Below are positions 43,914 through 51,943 of a stretch of DNA of 64,000 bases, in pieces. This stretch comes from Myxococcales bacterium. GTDB lineage: Bacteria > Myxococcota_C > UBA6777. The position numbers were made by a program, and so were the translations under genes. The stretch spans positions 478,547 through 542,546 of the forward strand of contig JACKEL010000001.1 in assembly GCA_020632975.1 (NCBI GenBank), given 5' to 3'. Numbering within the stretch: the first letter of the stretch is position 1; every line of letters starts with the position of its first letter. The notes beneath the pieces are model-generated. The model was not told where the DNA came from and searched no databases. It worked only from the letters and a program-made list of their open reading frames with translations.

Positions 43914-45011
43914 TCAACGACCACCTCCGTGACATACACGGCACATACCATTTTGTGTGGCTTGGAAACGCGAATTGTTGATCCGCCATCCTGGGGGGTG
44001 TGGGGTTCCACCGATCCCACCGACCTTATGACAGTTGACGCAGTTTGATTTGGCGCCTTGGTCGTGGCAGCTTTGACACTGACTGGGGTCTCGTCGCGCA
44101 TCGCGGCCATGAAAAGCCTGCCCCCCACGACGCACATAACCTGCGGGGTGTGGGGAGGTTCGACCACCTTGCAAGACACTACGACGTGAGTTCTGATGGC
44201 ACGTCACACAACGCGACTCCCCATGACAGCGGTTGCATAGACTGGGCTGCAAGCGCGCTTCACGACCATGACGGCTGATGTAATCTCCTCGATGGATGAA
44301 GCCTTGGATCACATCTGTAGGGAAACGCAAGCTCGGTTTCCCCGGTAGATTGGGATCGTGGCAACGCGCACAAAAAGGCTGATCATGACAAGTCACGCAG
44401 AGATCCACCCGCCCCACAGCAAAGCGCTTGTGATTCCTCGCAAAGTCGGGCCCATGGTGATAATCGCTCAGCGGTTTAAGCGGATACTGGCGGAGATCCT
44501 GATGGCAGCGCTTGCAATTCATCTCGTCATAGTCTTTTTGGTGGTTATGGCAAGACAAACAAGTCGCCATCGTTGGCGTGCGTACCCCGCCTTTGCGTGA
44601 GGTCACATCGCCATGACACGTCCCACAACCTTGGGCCGTTCCGTATCCTTTGATCCTCGCTGCGTGCGTGGTATGCGAAAAAAAGATCGGACGCGGAGAA
44701 GCAGAACCTCCCGATGGACCGTTGATTTGAGAAACGAAGGCCAGCCAAGCAGGTTGGTGAGGCGGGGCTTCTGTATGACAAAAGCGACACTGTTTGACCG
44801 TCACAGTGAGTTTCATCTGCCCCTGTGCATCGGCCGTATGACATGTATTGCAAGCAAGTAAGGGGTGATGTGCATGGGGAAAAGGCTTGCGCTTGGCCTC
44901 TTTGATGTAGTCACGGCACGCGGATATCCCGAACCATCCGACAAAAATGAGCGCAAGAGCGATGCCATGACGCCATGTTGACTTTTGCCATCCTCCAAGC
45001 ATCTGCATCAT
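43914..45011 (-). CDS. Dodecahaem cytochrome c lipoprotein, probable periplasmic partner of the barrel
   Basis: 365 residues. ATG 45011 overlaps the barrel stop by 4 nt (ATGA). Signal helix with lipobox ISAC. Twelve CXXCH motifs: CNTCH, CRFCH, CGTCH, CLSCH, CKRCH, CVTCH, CARCH, CNRCH, CVTCH, CQSCH, CVNCH, CRVCH. Size and haem number are comparable to periplasmic conduit cytochromes (MtrA has ten haems in about 330 residues; Geobacter OmaB/OmaC have eight). Its translation coupled to the barrel gene supports insertion into or docking at the barrel. His-rich linkers such as FFSHTTHAARI may supply distal ligands. Confidence 0.9.
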   Translation of the reverse strand: MMQMLGGWQKSTWRHGIALALIFVGWFGISACRDYIKEAKRKPFPHAHHPLLACNTCHTADAQGQMKLTVTVKQCRFCHTEAPPHQPAWLAFVSQINGPSGGSASPRPIFFSHTTHAARIKGYGTAQGCGTCHGDVTSRKGGVRTPTMATCLSCHNHQKDYDEMNCKRCHQDLRQYPLKPLSDYHHGPDFARNHKRFAVGRVDLCVTCHDQPFCARCHDPNLPGKPSLRFPTDVIQGFIHRGDYISRHGREARLQPSLCNRCHGESRCVTCHQNSRRSVLQGGRTSPHPAGYVRRGGQAFHGRDARRDPSQCQSCHDQGAKSNCVNCHKVGGIGGTPHPPGWRINNSRFQATQNGMCRVCHGGGR

Positions 45012-46375
45012 CGCAGCCTCCCTTGTTGTGGGGCCGCAGACATCGCACTCGGTGGCGCAGAAGGCAGCGCAAAGAAAAAGGTATAACGCAACTTCAACAG
45101 ACCCATCCAAGATTGCACAACAAACGGATTGGAGGTAAAGGTGGCGCTTCCCACCAACTCCCAACCAGGCGCAAACTGCCATTTACCCGACAAAGCCGCA
45201 AAGATCCCATGAGGCATCCCGCCCAAAAACTGCGAGTAATGGTAGTATTGCAAGTCCAAAGCAAGCCAAAAAACCCAAAACTGTTGTTGCCAAAACAGAC
45301 GCACGCCTAAGTGCCCATCGTCGGTTTCTCTCGCTCTCTCCAAGGTCAGCCCCAACCAGCCCGTGGGTTCTTGAAGATACATCCAACGGATGTGGATGCG
45401 ATCTTGCTCTCCTGACGGGAACTTGATGTCTCTAGCCTCCGTTTCATCCGATGGGATCGTGGCATCAGGCAGATGAAGAAAGCGCAGATCCGCCCCAATC
45501 GCCAGCCTCCGCCCAAACAAATACACCCACGCTTGCGCATAGGCTTCGTGATAGGCTTGCGTCGAAAACACCGAGAAGATCGAGTTTTTGCTAATAAATG
45601 CGGAGGGCGTTGCGTACTCATACCCAAGAGAAAGTCTGAGCCACTTCCAAGGCACAAGGTCCACACGTCCACCCGCTTGGCGCAAGGTCAACAGGTGCAG
45701 ATCAGCAGATGCGCTCCCTGAAAGCTCCAACCAAGAAAAAGGCACAACCAACGCATCCAACCCCAAGATCTCGTGGGCGGGACGGCCTTCTTCGAGCGTT
45801 TCCAAAAAGGTAACGCCCACTTCGCTGATGTGCCCGACACGATGGCTTAAACGCACGCCTGTTAGAAAGTAATCTGCACTGGGCGCAAACTGCGGTCGAA
45901 CCGCAAAGCCCCCGAACACCCGCACGCCAAACCCATAAGGCAAACGCGCTTCAAAACGCGCTCCATCAAAGTGTAGGACTTTTTGATCTTGATAAAGATA
46001 CTGTCTCCCAACAGAAAGCCAGATCTTCTGTTTGGGATCGCGATAAGAGATGTAAGCCGTGTTCAAATCGCCCGTAGCTTGGAGTTCATCGAGGAAAGAC
46101 ACCTGCCCCCAACCAAAAAGATGAAAGGACAATGTGGGAAGCTGAGGGAGATTTGCAGAGATCGCTAAGATCTCGATGGGACCGAGGATATTCTTGATGC
46201 GATCCACTTCTTCTTGTTGGTAATACCGCAACAAAGTCTCAGAAAAGCCCGAAAAAGCCGCAGATGGAGGCGCGGCATATACAACAGAGCGCCCCCCCAA
46301 GACCAACCACGCCACACAAACAACAGCAAGCGGATACTTTCGCCAAAAATGCCCAGCCACAGGGATGGATCTCAC
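45008..46375 (-). CDS. Outer-membrane beta-barrel protein of a porin-cytochrome conduit
   Basis: 455 residues from GTG 46375, in a 4-nt overlap with the preceding cytochrome stop. Signal peptide ending VVYA. No haem motif. The body consists of ~10-residue alternating polar/hydrophobic stretches with aromatic ends, for example LSFHLFGWGQVSF, VRVFGGFAV, VEYATPS-like turns, WVYLFGRRLAIGADLRFL and FWLALDLQYYHY, as in transmembrane barrels. It shares no obvious sequence with MtrB, but its place between two multihaem lipoprotein genes gives it the MtrB/OmbB role: an insulating sheath that lets electrons pass the outer membrane. The number of strands cannot be read reliably. Confidence 0.8.
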   Translation of the reverse strand: MRSIPVAGHFWRKYPLAVVCVAWLVLGGRSVVYAAPPSAAFSGFSETLLRYYQQEEVDRIKNILGPIEILAISANLPQLPTLSFHLFGWGQVSFLDELQATGDLNTAYISYRDPKQKIWLSVGRQYLYQDQKVLHFDGARFEARLPYGFGVRVFGGFAVRPQFAPSADYFLTGVRLSHRVGHISEVGVTFLETLEEGRPAHEILGLDALVVPFSWLELSGSASADLHLLTLRQAGGRVDLVPWKWLRLSLGYEYATPSAFISKNSIFSVFSTQAYHEAYAQAWVYLFGRRLAIGADLRFLHLPDATIPSDETEARDIKFPSGEQDRIHIRWMYLQEPTGWLGLTLERARETDDGHLGVRLFWQQQFWVFWLALDLQYYHYSQFLGGMPHGIFAALSGKWQFAPGWELVGSATFTSNPFVVQSWMGLLKLRYTFFFALPSAPPSAMSAAPQQGRLR

Positions 46376-48045
46376 AGCTCGACCCTCCCATTGATATGCA
46401 ACGATGGGTCCACAAAAGACAAGTCAGGACGCACGTTTGTATGACATGAGGAACACGCTGTCGAAGCTGTGTGGCTATCTCCATTGCGGAGTTTTCGCGG
46501 CGGCATCCCATGGCAAGATCCACAGCTTCCTTGCCCCGTTCCCACTTGGTTCCAAATGGGCGTGGTCTGCTTTCCACCATCCAACGTCGCGCCATGACAG
46601 TACACTTGGCCGCAAGTGCCCTTTGTACGGTCCCATTGAGGCGACAGACCGCCAGACAAGGCTAGCCCTTGGAAGGTGACTTCAGCGGGTCCTGCGGTGT
46701 CGATATGGCCTTTTGAAAAGACATCACCAGGGACCTTGTGACAAGAAGCGCAAGGGATCACGAGATGCCGTTTGTTTCCATCTTGGGCGAGGTGCACACG
46801 GTGTGCCCCAACCCCCATCGCGGAAGTCTCGGTATTTCCAGAAAGATCGCGCGGTGGTGCAGAACTCTCCGCATCACCATGACAAGTCTTACAATCGCCT
46901 TGGAAAGAGACTTCGACTTGGCCATTGAGATGCAGGGCGGGCTCTTTGATCGTCTTATTGTCTTGATGAGCAGAGGGGTGACACGTCGAACATCGCGTAT
47001 CCACGGGGTGCATCGCTCCACTGCGAAGCTGTTTGGGCGGCATCCCATGACAGCTTTGACAAGGGGTGTTGGTGTCTTGTGGAGGCTCCCACGTTGGGAC
47101 CTTGGCTCCTTCGAGCCCCGCACCATGACAGTAAGTATCCGAGCAGGTCTTGGCAGCGGTGTCCCAAACAGGTTGCTTGCCTTGGTAAGCAGCCGCGCGG
47201 GAAAGTTGCACTTGAACCTTCCCATCAAGATGCACACCATCGATAAGCCCCGTGGGTACGGGGTGACAGGTCTGGCAAAGGGCACCATTGGCAAGAGCAT
47301 CGCGCACATGGCGTTGATGCAACACCGCAGAGCGCGAGCCTACCGTCGATGGACTGCGAAAGGTGGTGGTTGCTTTTGTGCTGTGGCAGCTTGCACATCC
47401 GTCGTCTGTGCGCGTGTCATGGCATTGAATGCAACTGACCCCGCTCGACCCTCCTCCCAGATCTTCCCCATGGCATCGCGTACATGCTGCCCAGTTCCAT
47501 TTTTCTTTTTGAATCAAGGCACCATGAAATCCCGTGGTTCCAGGAAGATGGATATCTGAAGAGTGGATCGAACTACGAAAGTAAGCCATGCGATAGTCCA
47601 CAACCCAACGACGCAAAAGCACGATAAAGCCGCCCTCTTGGGCATCTTCTGTTGTGGGTCGATGGGCAGGCTCTGTTGCATCTTCTCGCAAGATTGAGAG
47701 GATCAGGCTTTTGCTATCCCCTGCGATGGCATTTGGGATATGATCACGCCCAACACCCCGAATCCCCGTATAAGACGACATCTCATAGTCGCCTTCTTTT
47801 CGCTGCGCCCCATGACAAGAGACACAACGCGCGTCGATGGTTTGCTTGAGAGATTGATAGGTCACGGCAGGTTCATACAAGATATCATTTTGACTCATAG
47901 GCGACGTCGGAAAGTCCCGTAGGACCGTGCAACTCACCATCCCAAAGGCGATGGTCAAAAGCCACAGCCCTCCCCAATACCAAGGTGTGTTTCGAGGGTG
48001 CGTTTGGGGGGGCATCTCACAAGGAGAAGACCGTTTAACGAGCAT
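46372..48045 (-). CDS. Tridecahaem cytochrome c lipoprotein with CX4CH/CXXCH repeat modules
   Basis: 557 residues from ATG 48045, overlapping the previous stop by 11 nt. Signal helix with lipobox MVSC. Eleven CXXCH and two CX4CH motifs (CSDTYCHG and CGQVYCHG). Two similar modules run CX4CHG, then PCQSCHGMPP or SCGSCHGMPP, then RCSTCH or ACSSCH, then LHLNGQVEV or LHINGRVEL. This is the GSu-type CxxxxCH/CxxCH repeat known from Geobacter outer-membrane cytochromes (OmcB/OmcC-like). Probably the outer-membrane cytochrome partner of the barrel encoded next. The final module ends the protein without a tail. Confidence 0.9.
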   Translation of the reverse strand: MLVKRSSPCEMPPQTHPRNTPWYWGGLWLLTIAFGMVSCTVLRDFPTSPMSQNDILYEPAVTYQSLKQTIDARCVSCHGAQRKEGDYEMSSYTGIRGVGRDHIPNAIAGDSKSLILSILREDATEPAHRPTTEDAQEGGFIVLLRRWVVDYRMAYFRSSIHSSDIHLPGTTGFHGALIQKEKWNWAACTRCHGEDLGGGSSGVSCIQCHDTRTDDGCASCHSTKATTTFRSPSTVGSRSAVLHQRHVRDALANGALCQTCHPVPTGLIDGVHLDGKVQVQLSRAAAYQGKQPVWDTAAKTCSDTYCHGAGLEGAKVPTWEPPQDTNTPCQSCHGMPPKQLRSGAMHPVDTRCSTCHPSAHQDNKTIKEPALHLNGQVEVSFQGDCKTCHGDAESSAPPRDLSGNTETSAMGVGAHRVHLAQDGNKRHLVIPCASCHKVPGDVFSKGHIDTAGPAEVTFQGLALSGGLSPQWDRTKGTCGQVYCHGATLDGGKQTTPIWNQVGTGQGSCGSCHGMPPRKLRNGDSHTASTACSSCHTNVRPDLSFVDPSLHINGRVEL

Positions 48046-49285
48046 GGAACTTCACCGCAGCAGCGGCAGCCCACTTCTCGTCGCGGCCCGCTTGCCCTCC
48101 ATGGCATGCTCCATTCAAGCAAGCCGTTTTTAGCGTAAGGTAGGGCATCACCTTTGTACCATCAGCACTAAACTGCGCAGCATCGGGCGAGGTATTGATC
48201 GCAAACAGGTGGACCCGCATATCTCCCCGCAACAAAGAACCGTCGCCTTGGGCACTTTTGCCAAAGCGTGGCATGTGGCAGTCCACACAAGAGAGCTGTT
48301 GCATCCCCGATGTCTGGCGATAAGCGTCCCACGAGTTCGTTTCTTTGATATGACAAGACGTGCACTTGCCCGTCAGAGCTTGTTGTGCATCGTGTCGTGT
48401 GCTGGCATGGGCATCATGACAGTTGGTACAACGCATGTTGGCTTTTTTGCTTGAAAAAAGCGCGTTGTACTGTTGTTGCGAAAGCATCAGTCCATCTTCT
48501 GCTTGGATCTCGTGATGTGGCTGGCGTTGATGACACTTTCCACAAGCTTCCATGCTGCGATCGACGACCATCTTTACGCGGACGGGGCTTTTGACATGGT
48601 TGGACCCTGGACCATGACAAGCCTCGCACTGTACGCCAAGATGCGCCCAATCTCCCTTGAGACCAGGAAGTTTGTTGACGGCATTGGGATCATAGCCCGT
48701 GGTATGGCACTTTGCGCAGTCGCCCAAAGGCACAGTACCAGGCTGACTGCTGGCTTGGTAAGGCACCCAAGCGTTGGGGATCACGTTGAATTGGGCTTGT
48801 TGACCTGTATAGAGATAACCTTGCGGATCAACGAAAAGCGTGCGCAAGCCCGATCCTCCGAGGACATACAAGAAGTCGCTCAACTGTTTCCCAGGCGGAG
48901 GGGCTTGCGCGGTCCCATGGGGATAAAAGCTGTTCCCTTGGGCCGCGACATCAGAAGCCAAGTTCAAAGTAAGGTGGTGTCCAGAGCGCGAAAACGACGT
49001 ATGTTCGGCCTGATGGCAGACCTTACAAGGGTCATTTCCAACAAACGTGGCCCCCGCGCTCCCAGGCTCTCCTTGCGGCCCTGCGGGACCTTGGACACCA
49101 GGATCTCCTGTGTCGCCTTTGTCGCCCTTGGGACCGGTCTCTCCTTGATCCCCTTTTGCTCCTGCGGGACCTTGGGTTCCTTGGGTACCTTGATCACCTT
49201 TTGGGCCCACAGGTCCTTCACAAGCGAAGAGTCCATACGCTGTCCCTGCTAGCAGGAGATAAAAGATCAACTCCAAACGATTCAT
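48035..49285 (-). CDS. Octahaem cytochrome c lipoprotein with collagen-like stalk
   Basis: 416 residues. Lipobox LFAC is followed directly by about 18 Gly-X-Y triplets (GPKGDQGTQGTQ and so on to EPGSAG), a collagen-like stalk. Then seven CXXCH motifs (CKVCH, CAKCH, CEACH, CGKCH, CTNCH, CTSCH, CVDCH) and a last CLNGACH (CX4CH). CEACHGPGSNH and CVDCHMPR resemble the octahaem/nonahaem cytochrome c family (DmsE/OTR-type). The stalk should hold the haem domain away from the membrane, so a surface-exposed or extended periplasmic reductase is likely. AGAGG 6 nt before ATG 49285. Confidence 0.88.
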   Translation of the reverse strand: MNRLELIFYLLLAGTAYGLFACEGPVGPKGDQGTQGTQGPAGAKGDQGETGPKGDKGDTGDPGVQGPAGPQGEPGSAGATFVGNDPCKVCHQAEHTSFSRSGHHLTLNLASDVAAQGNSFYPHGTAQAPPPGKQLSDFLYVLGGSGLRTLFVDPQGYLYTGQQAQFNVIPNAWVPYQASSQPGTVPLGDCAKCHTTGYDPNAVNKLPGLKGDWAHLGVQCEACHGPGSNHVKSPVRVKMVVDRSMEACGKCHQRQPHHEIQAEDGLMLSQQQYNALFSSKKANMRCTNCHDAHASTRHDAQQALTGKCTSCHIKETNSWDAYRQTSGMQQLSCVDCHMPRFGKSAQGDGSLLRGDMRVHLFAINTSPDAAQFSADGTKVMPYLTLKTACLNGACHGGQAGRDEKWAAAAAVKFHAR

Positions 49286-49341
49286 TGAAAGCCTCTTGTG
49301 GTCGCAGGGATGGGAAGGAAAGAGCGCGGGAGAGTCGGAGA

Positions 49342-51621
49342 TTACGGGTGTGAGCGGCCGACTGCAAACTGTCGGTTCTCACCGTGACACACCACACAAG
49401 TCTCGATCTTGGCCGTGGAAGTGTGAAGATCCGCGTGGACTTGGCTTTCGATGCTTGTGTGACAGCTGCTACAAGCAGACTTCACGGGAGGAAGTTCGCT
49501 TACCACAAGTCCAGCTTGTTCCACTTTGGTGGCTGGACGTGTGTCCGCGATCGGCAAGGTGTAAGTCCCGGGTTTATGGCAGCTTTCGCACTTGGTCAAG
49601 CTCATCGGATACTTGATGGTTGAGTAATCATGGGCAGTACCGCCATAACCATACGCAACATAGGGGTTGGAAGCATTGGCAGCGCCACTATGGATGCGGT
49701 GGATCATGTATTTGAAGTGAACGGACGCAGGAGGCATCTTGTCTGAGGGACGACGCGCAGCATCCGTCTGATTTGCATCGTGGCACATCACGCAGTACTG
49801 GGGATTTTGACGGAATCCACCGTGTGCTTGGACTTGTTGGTGACATGTGTTGCACTTGGCTTCGTCGATCACTTCTTTGGGAGCCACAGGTGTCGTATCA
49901 GTTACAGCAATGAGCTTAATCTCGTTGTATCCGACATCTCGAACCACAAGAGGATTTCCATCTGCACCCTGAACGAACTTGCCATTGGGCTTTTTCACAT
50001 TCTCATTCTTGTAGCCTTCCACACCAATCGCGTAAGTGCCCTTTGCATCCGCAGGGATCGCATTGGTGAAGGTGTAAGAATATTTCCCACCACCAAGATC
50101 TACGGCTTTGGAAGCGGAACCTGTACGCGCAACACTTTCTGTCCAGTGGTGGAGATAGCCTGTGGTGGGCCCCGCCAAGGTCAAAGAGAGTGTCGAAAGA
50201 TTCGCGGGATCGATGGAATTGCCTTGTTTGTCTGTCACGGAAAACTCAACGACGGGCTTCTCACCAGGCTTGGTGTTGGTCACGTTGATCAAGGTGAACT
50301 TGACGCCGGGTAGTTGGGCAGCTTTGGTGGGGAGAACGTGTGCACCCACGACTGAAGCATCAAACTCGTTTCCTGTGGGTACGTGGCAAGTCTTGCACTC
50401 GCTGTCCGTTTTGGCGCCTACAAGGTGCCCATCGCCTGTTTGAAAGTTCACATCATTGTGGCAAGAACCGCAGGACTGGGAGCTTGGGATCTCTTTCCAA
50501 GCTTTGTGTTTGTCTTCGTGACAAGTCGTACAGTTGCGCAGATCCTGTGGCCATCGATCTTTTGAAAAGTCGTGAACACTTTGACGATACCCCACAAAGT
50601 AGTAAGGCGTGCCTTTTTGCACGGAAGGAAGGTCTGCGCCCGCGTGGAGCTTGTGGATCATCTCGAAAAAGTCGAGCGAGTTACCCGACTCAGGATCCGT
50701 TGATTGCGCGGTATGGCAAAGCACACAAAGCTTGATATCGTTGCGTTGACCGCCGTGTGCGGACATCGAACTGTGACACTTGTTACAAGAGTCACCACTC
50801 AACAACTCAGGCATATCAGGTGTTCCACCCGCAGGGACAAAAGCAAAGACGGTGTTTGCGACTTGGGCGCGACTCTCACGCGTCGCTTGCATCCCCACGA
50901 TATGAGATGCGTTTTTGTCAAAGTCTGTAGGCAAAGCACGCTCAAACACGTAAGAGTAACCATCTTCTGTCGCAGTGAGCGTCCCCATATAATCCATCGT
51001 GCTCGGAACTTGCGTAGCTTGCGCCATCTTGGGTTGCATGGTTTGGCCATTGAGCGTGAAAGGCTGTCCAGTAACTTGCTCCACATGGTAGTTTTCATAA
51101 CGCTTGCGACCGCTGGCTTTGTCCACCAAGATCTTTGCGATCGTAAAGCGCAAGCTGCTGCTGTCGAGGTCGGTGGGACGGAGTCTTACACCATTGGTAT
51201 CTGTCATCGTAAAGCTGACAACAGGCTTTTGATCGTTGTTGATCTCGACTTTGGTGATCGCAAGCTTGATGCCCGCTCCCGCCGCAGGAAGACCATCTTT
51301 CCCTGTGGTTCCTGTCGTTCCTGTATCGCCTTTATCGCCCTTGTCACCTTGGGTTCCGTTGGTTCCGTTGGTTCCAGGCGTTCCTGTATCGCCTTTATCG
51401 CCCTTGTCACCTTGGGTTCCTTGCGTACCGGGCTGTCCTTGTGCACCTGTATCGCCCTTGGGACCTTGCGGACCAGCACATCCCTGCATCCACAGCAACC
51501 CTAGAAAGACGCACAATGCCCCAACCAAAGCACCTTGCAAGCGTCTTTTTTCTTGTTTTCTTGATGATGTACGTTTTGTTGTAAGATGATGCAACACGCG
51601 TCCTTGATCCGTTGCCGACAT
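49342..51621 (-). CDS. OmcA/MtrC-family decahaem surface cytochrome with collagen-like stalk
   Basis: 759 residues from ATG 51621 (GGAGGG 6 nt upstream); first gene of the operon. After a signal helix and Cys in MQGC come about 20 Gly-X-Y triplets (GPQGPKGDTGAQ ... GTTGKDG). Exactly ten CXXCH motifs follow in two groups of five (CNKCH, CVLCH, CTTCH, CGSCH, CKTCH; CNTCH, CVMCH, CESCH, CSSCH, CVVCH), each group preceded by a beta-sandwich-like domain (VEINNDQKPVVSFTMTD and FTLINVTNTKPGEKPVVEFS). That is the domain I / II / III / IV plan of OmcA/MtrC. Such proteins sit on the cell surface and reduce metals, minerals, flavins or electrodes. Confidence 0.93.
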   Translation of the reverse strand: MSATDQGRVLHHLTTKRTSSRKQEKRRLQGALVGALCVFLGLLWMQGCAGPQGPKGDTGAQGQPGTQGTQGDKGDKGDTGTPGTNGTNGTQGDKGDKGDTGTTGTTGKDGLPAAGAGIKLAITKVEINNDQKPVVSFTMTDTNGVRLRPTDLDSSSLRFTIAKILVDKASGRKRYENYHVEQVTGQPFTLNGQTMQPKMAQATQVPSTMDYMGTLTATEDGYSYVFERALPTDFDKNASHIVGMQATRESRAQVANTVFAFVPAGGTPDMPELLSGDSCNKCHSSMSAHGGQRNDIKLCVLCHTAQSTDPESGNSLDFFEMIHKLHAGADLPSVQKGTPYYFVGYRQSVHDFSKDRWPQDLRNCTTCHEDKHKAWKEIPSSQSCGSCHNDVNFQTGDGHLVGAKTDSECKTCHVPTGNEFDASVVGAHVLPTKAAQLPGVKFTLINVTNTKPGEKPVVEFSVTDKQGNSIDPANLSTLSLTLAGPTTGYLHHWTESVARTGSASKAVDLGGGKYSYTFTNAIPADAKGTYAIGVEGYKNENVKKPNGKFVQGADGNPLVVRDVGYNEIKLIAVTDTTPVAPKEVIDEAKCNTCHQQVQAHGGFRQNPQYCVMCHDANQTDAARRPSDKMPPASVHFKYMIHRIHSGAANASNPYVAYGYGGTAHDYSTIKYPMSLTKCESCHKPGTYTLPIADTRPATKVEQAGLVVSELPPVKSACSSCHTSIESQVHADLHTSTAKIETCVVCHGENRQFAVGRSHP

Positions 51622-51778
51622 GCTTGCCCTCCAAGTTTCAAGCGGTAAACCCAACTCTTCACGCCCACATCGACAGTCTTGGTCTCTCAACAACAAGCCA
51701 CCGCATCTTCGGCGTTTTTTCCATCCGCTTTAGTACATGATCTTGCAACTTCGGATATTGATGTCTGCGGTCCCTCCA

Positions 51779-51794
51779 TTTGATCTAGATCAAA
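51779..51794 (-). promoter_or_regulatory. FNR/ANR-type binding site upstream of cytochrome operon
   Basis: TTTGATCTAGATCAAA is a perfect 16-bp palindrome containing the full FNR consensus TTGAT-N4-ATCAA (51780-51793). Its centre (51786.5) lies 29 bp from the centre of the candidate -10 CAATAT (51760-51755), close to the geometry of FNR-activated class II promoters (site near -41.5). Activation when oxygen is low would fit the genes it precedes. No fnr gene is in the window. Confidence 0.7.
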
Positions 51795-51795
51795 A

Positions 51796-51819
51796 ATGTT
51801 GCAACGAATGTTGCAACGA
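51796..51819. repeat. Tandem 12-bp direct repeat with GTTGCAAC palindromes
   Basis: ATGTTGCAACGA occurs twice back to back (51796-51807 and 51808-51819). Each copy contains the 8-bp palindrome GTTGCAAC; the palindromes are 12 bp apart. They lie directly upstream of the FNR-type site. Two identical palindromes near one helical turn apart suggest cooperative binding of a second regulator. Confidence 0.65.
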
Positions 51820-51898
51820 GGAACAAAGAACCCAACAAAAAAGCGCTTTTACGTCCCAAATAGACTGCCCCCGTCTGCTCGCTCTATCACAAGAAATC

Positions 51899-51943
51899 TG
51901 AAAAAAAGAAAGAGCCCCCCTCCCTAATACAAAGGAAGGGTCT
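51899..51943 (-). terminator. Rho-independent terminator of the acyl-CoA synthetase gene
   Basis: On the minus strand, directly after the stop codon, AAGACCCTTCC can pair with GGGAGGGGGGCTCTT around a TTTGTATTA loop (imperfect), followed by a run that reads TTTCTTTTTTT (A-rich at 51901-51911 on the plus strand). Confidence 0.65.

Larger units (their letters stand above)
51622..51943. other. Control region of the cytochrome operon and end of the acyl-CoA synthetase gene
   Basis: 322 bases without a gene. It holds the acyl-CoA synthetase terminator (51899-51943), a tandem repeat (51796-51819), an FNR-type palindrome (51779-51794) and a candidate -10 CAATAT on the minus strand (51760-51755). 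The transcript leader to the first start codon would be about 125 nt. A third TTGCAAC lies at 51743-51749. Confidence 0.6.

Noticed and set aside
46738..47559. 273-codon open frame on the plus strand over the cytochrome genes, and similar ones at 38030-38923 and 48473-49252
   Set aside because: They lie exactly opposite genes full of CXXCH motifs; the TGC/CAT-rich heme codons leave the antisense strand open. No ribosome sites or family-like sequence.
51290..51480. Short tandem DNA repeats resembling a CRISPR or VNTR
   Set aside because: They are the codons of the Gly-X-Y stalk, in frame and without spacers; the same is true near 49048-49210.
51779..51794. CRP binding site
   Set aside because: The half-site is TTGAT, not TGTGA, so FNR/ANR type fits better.
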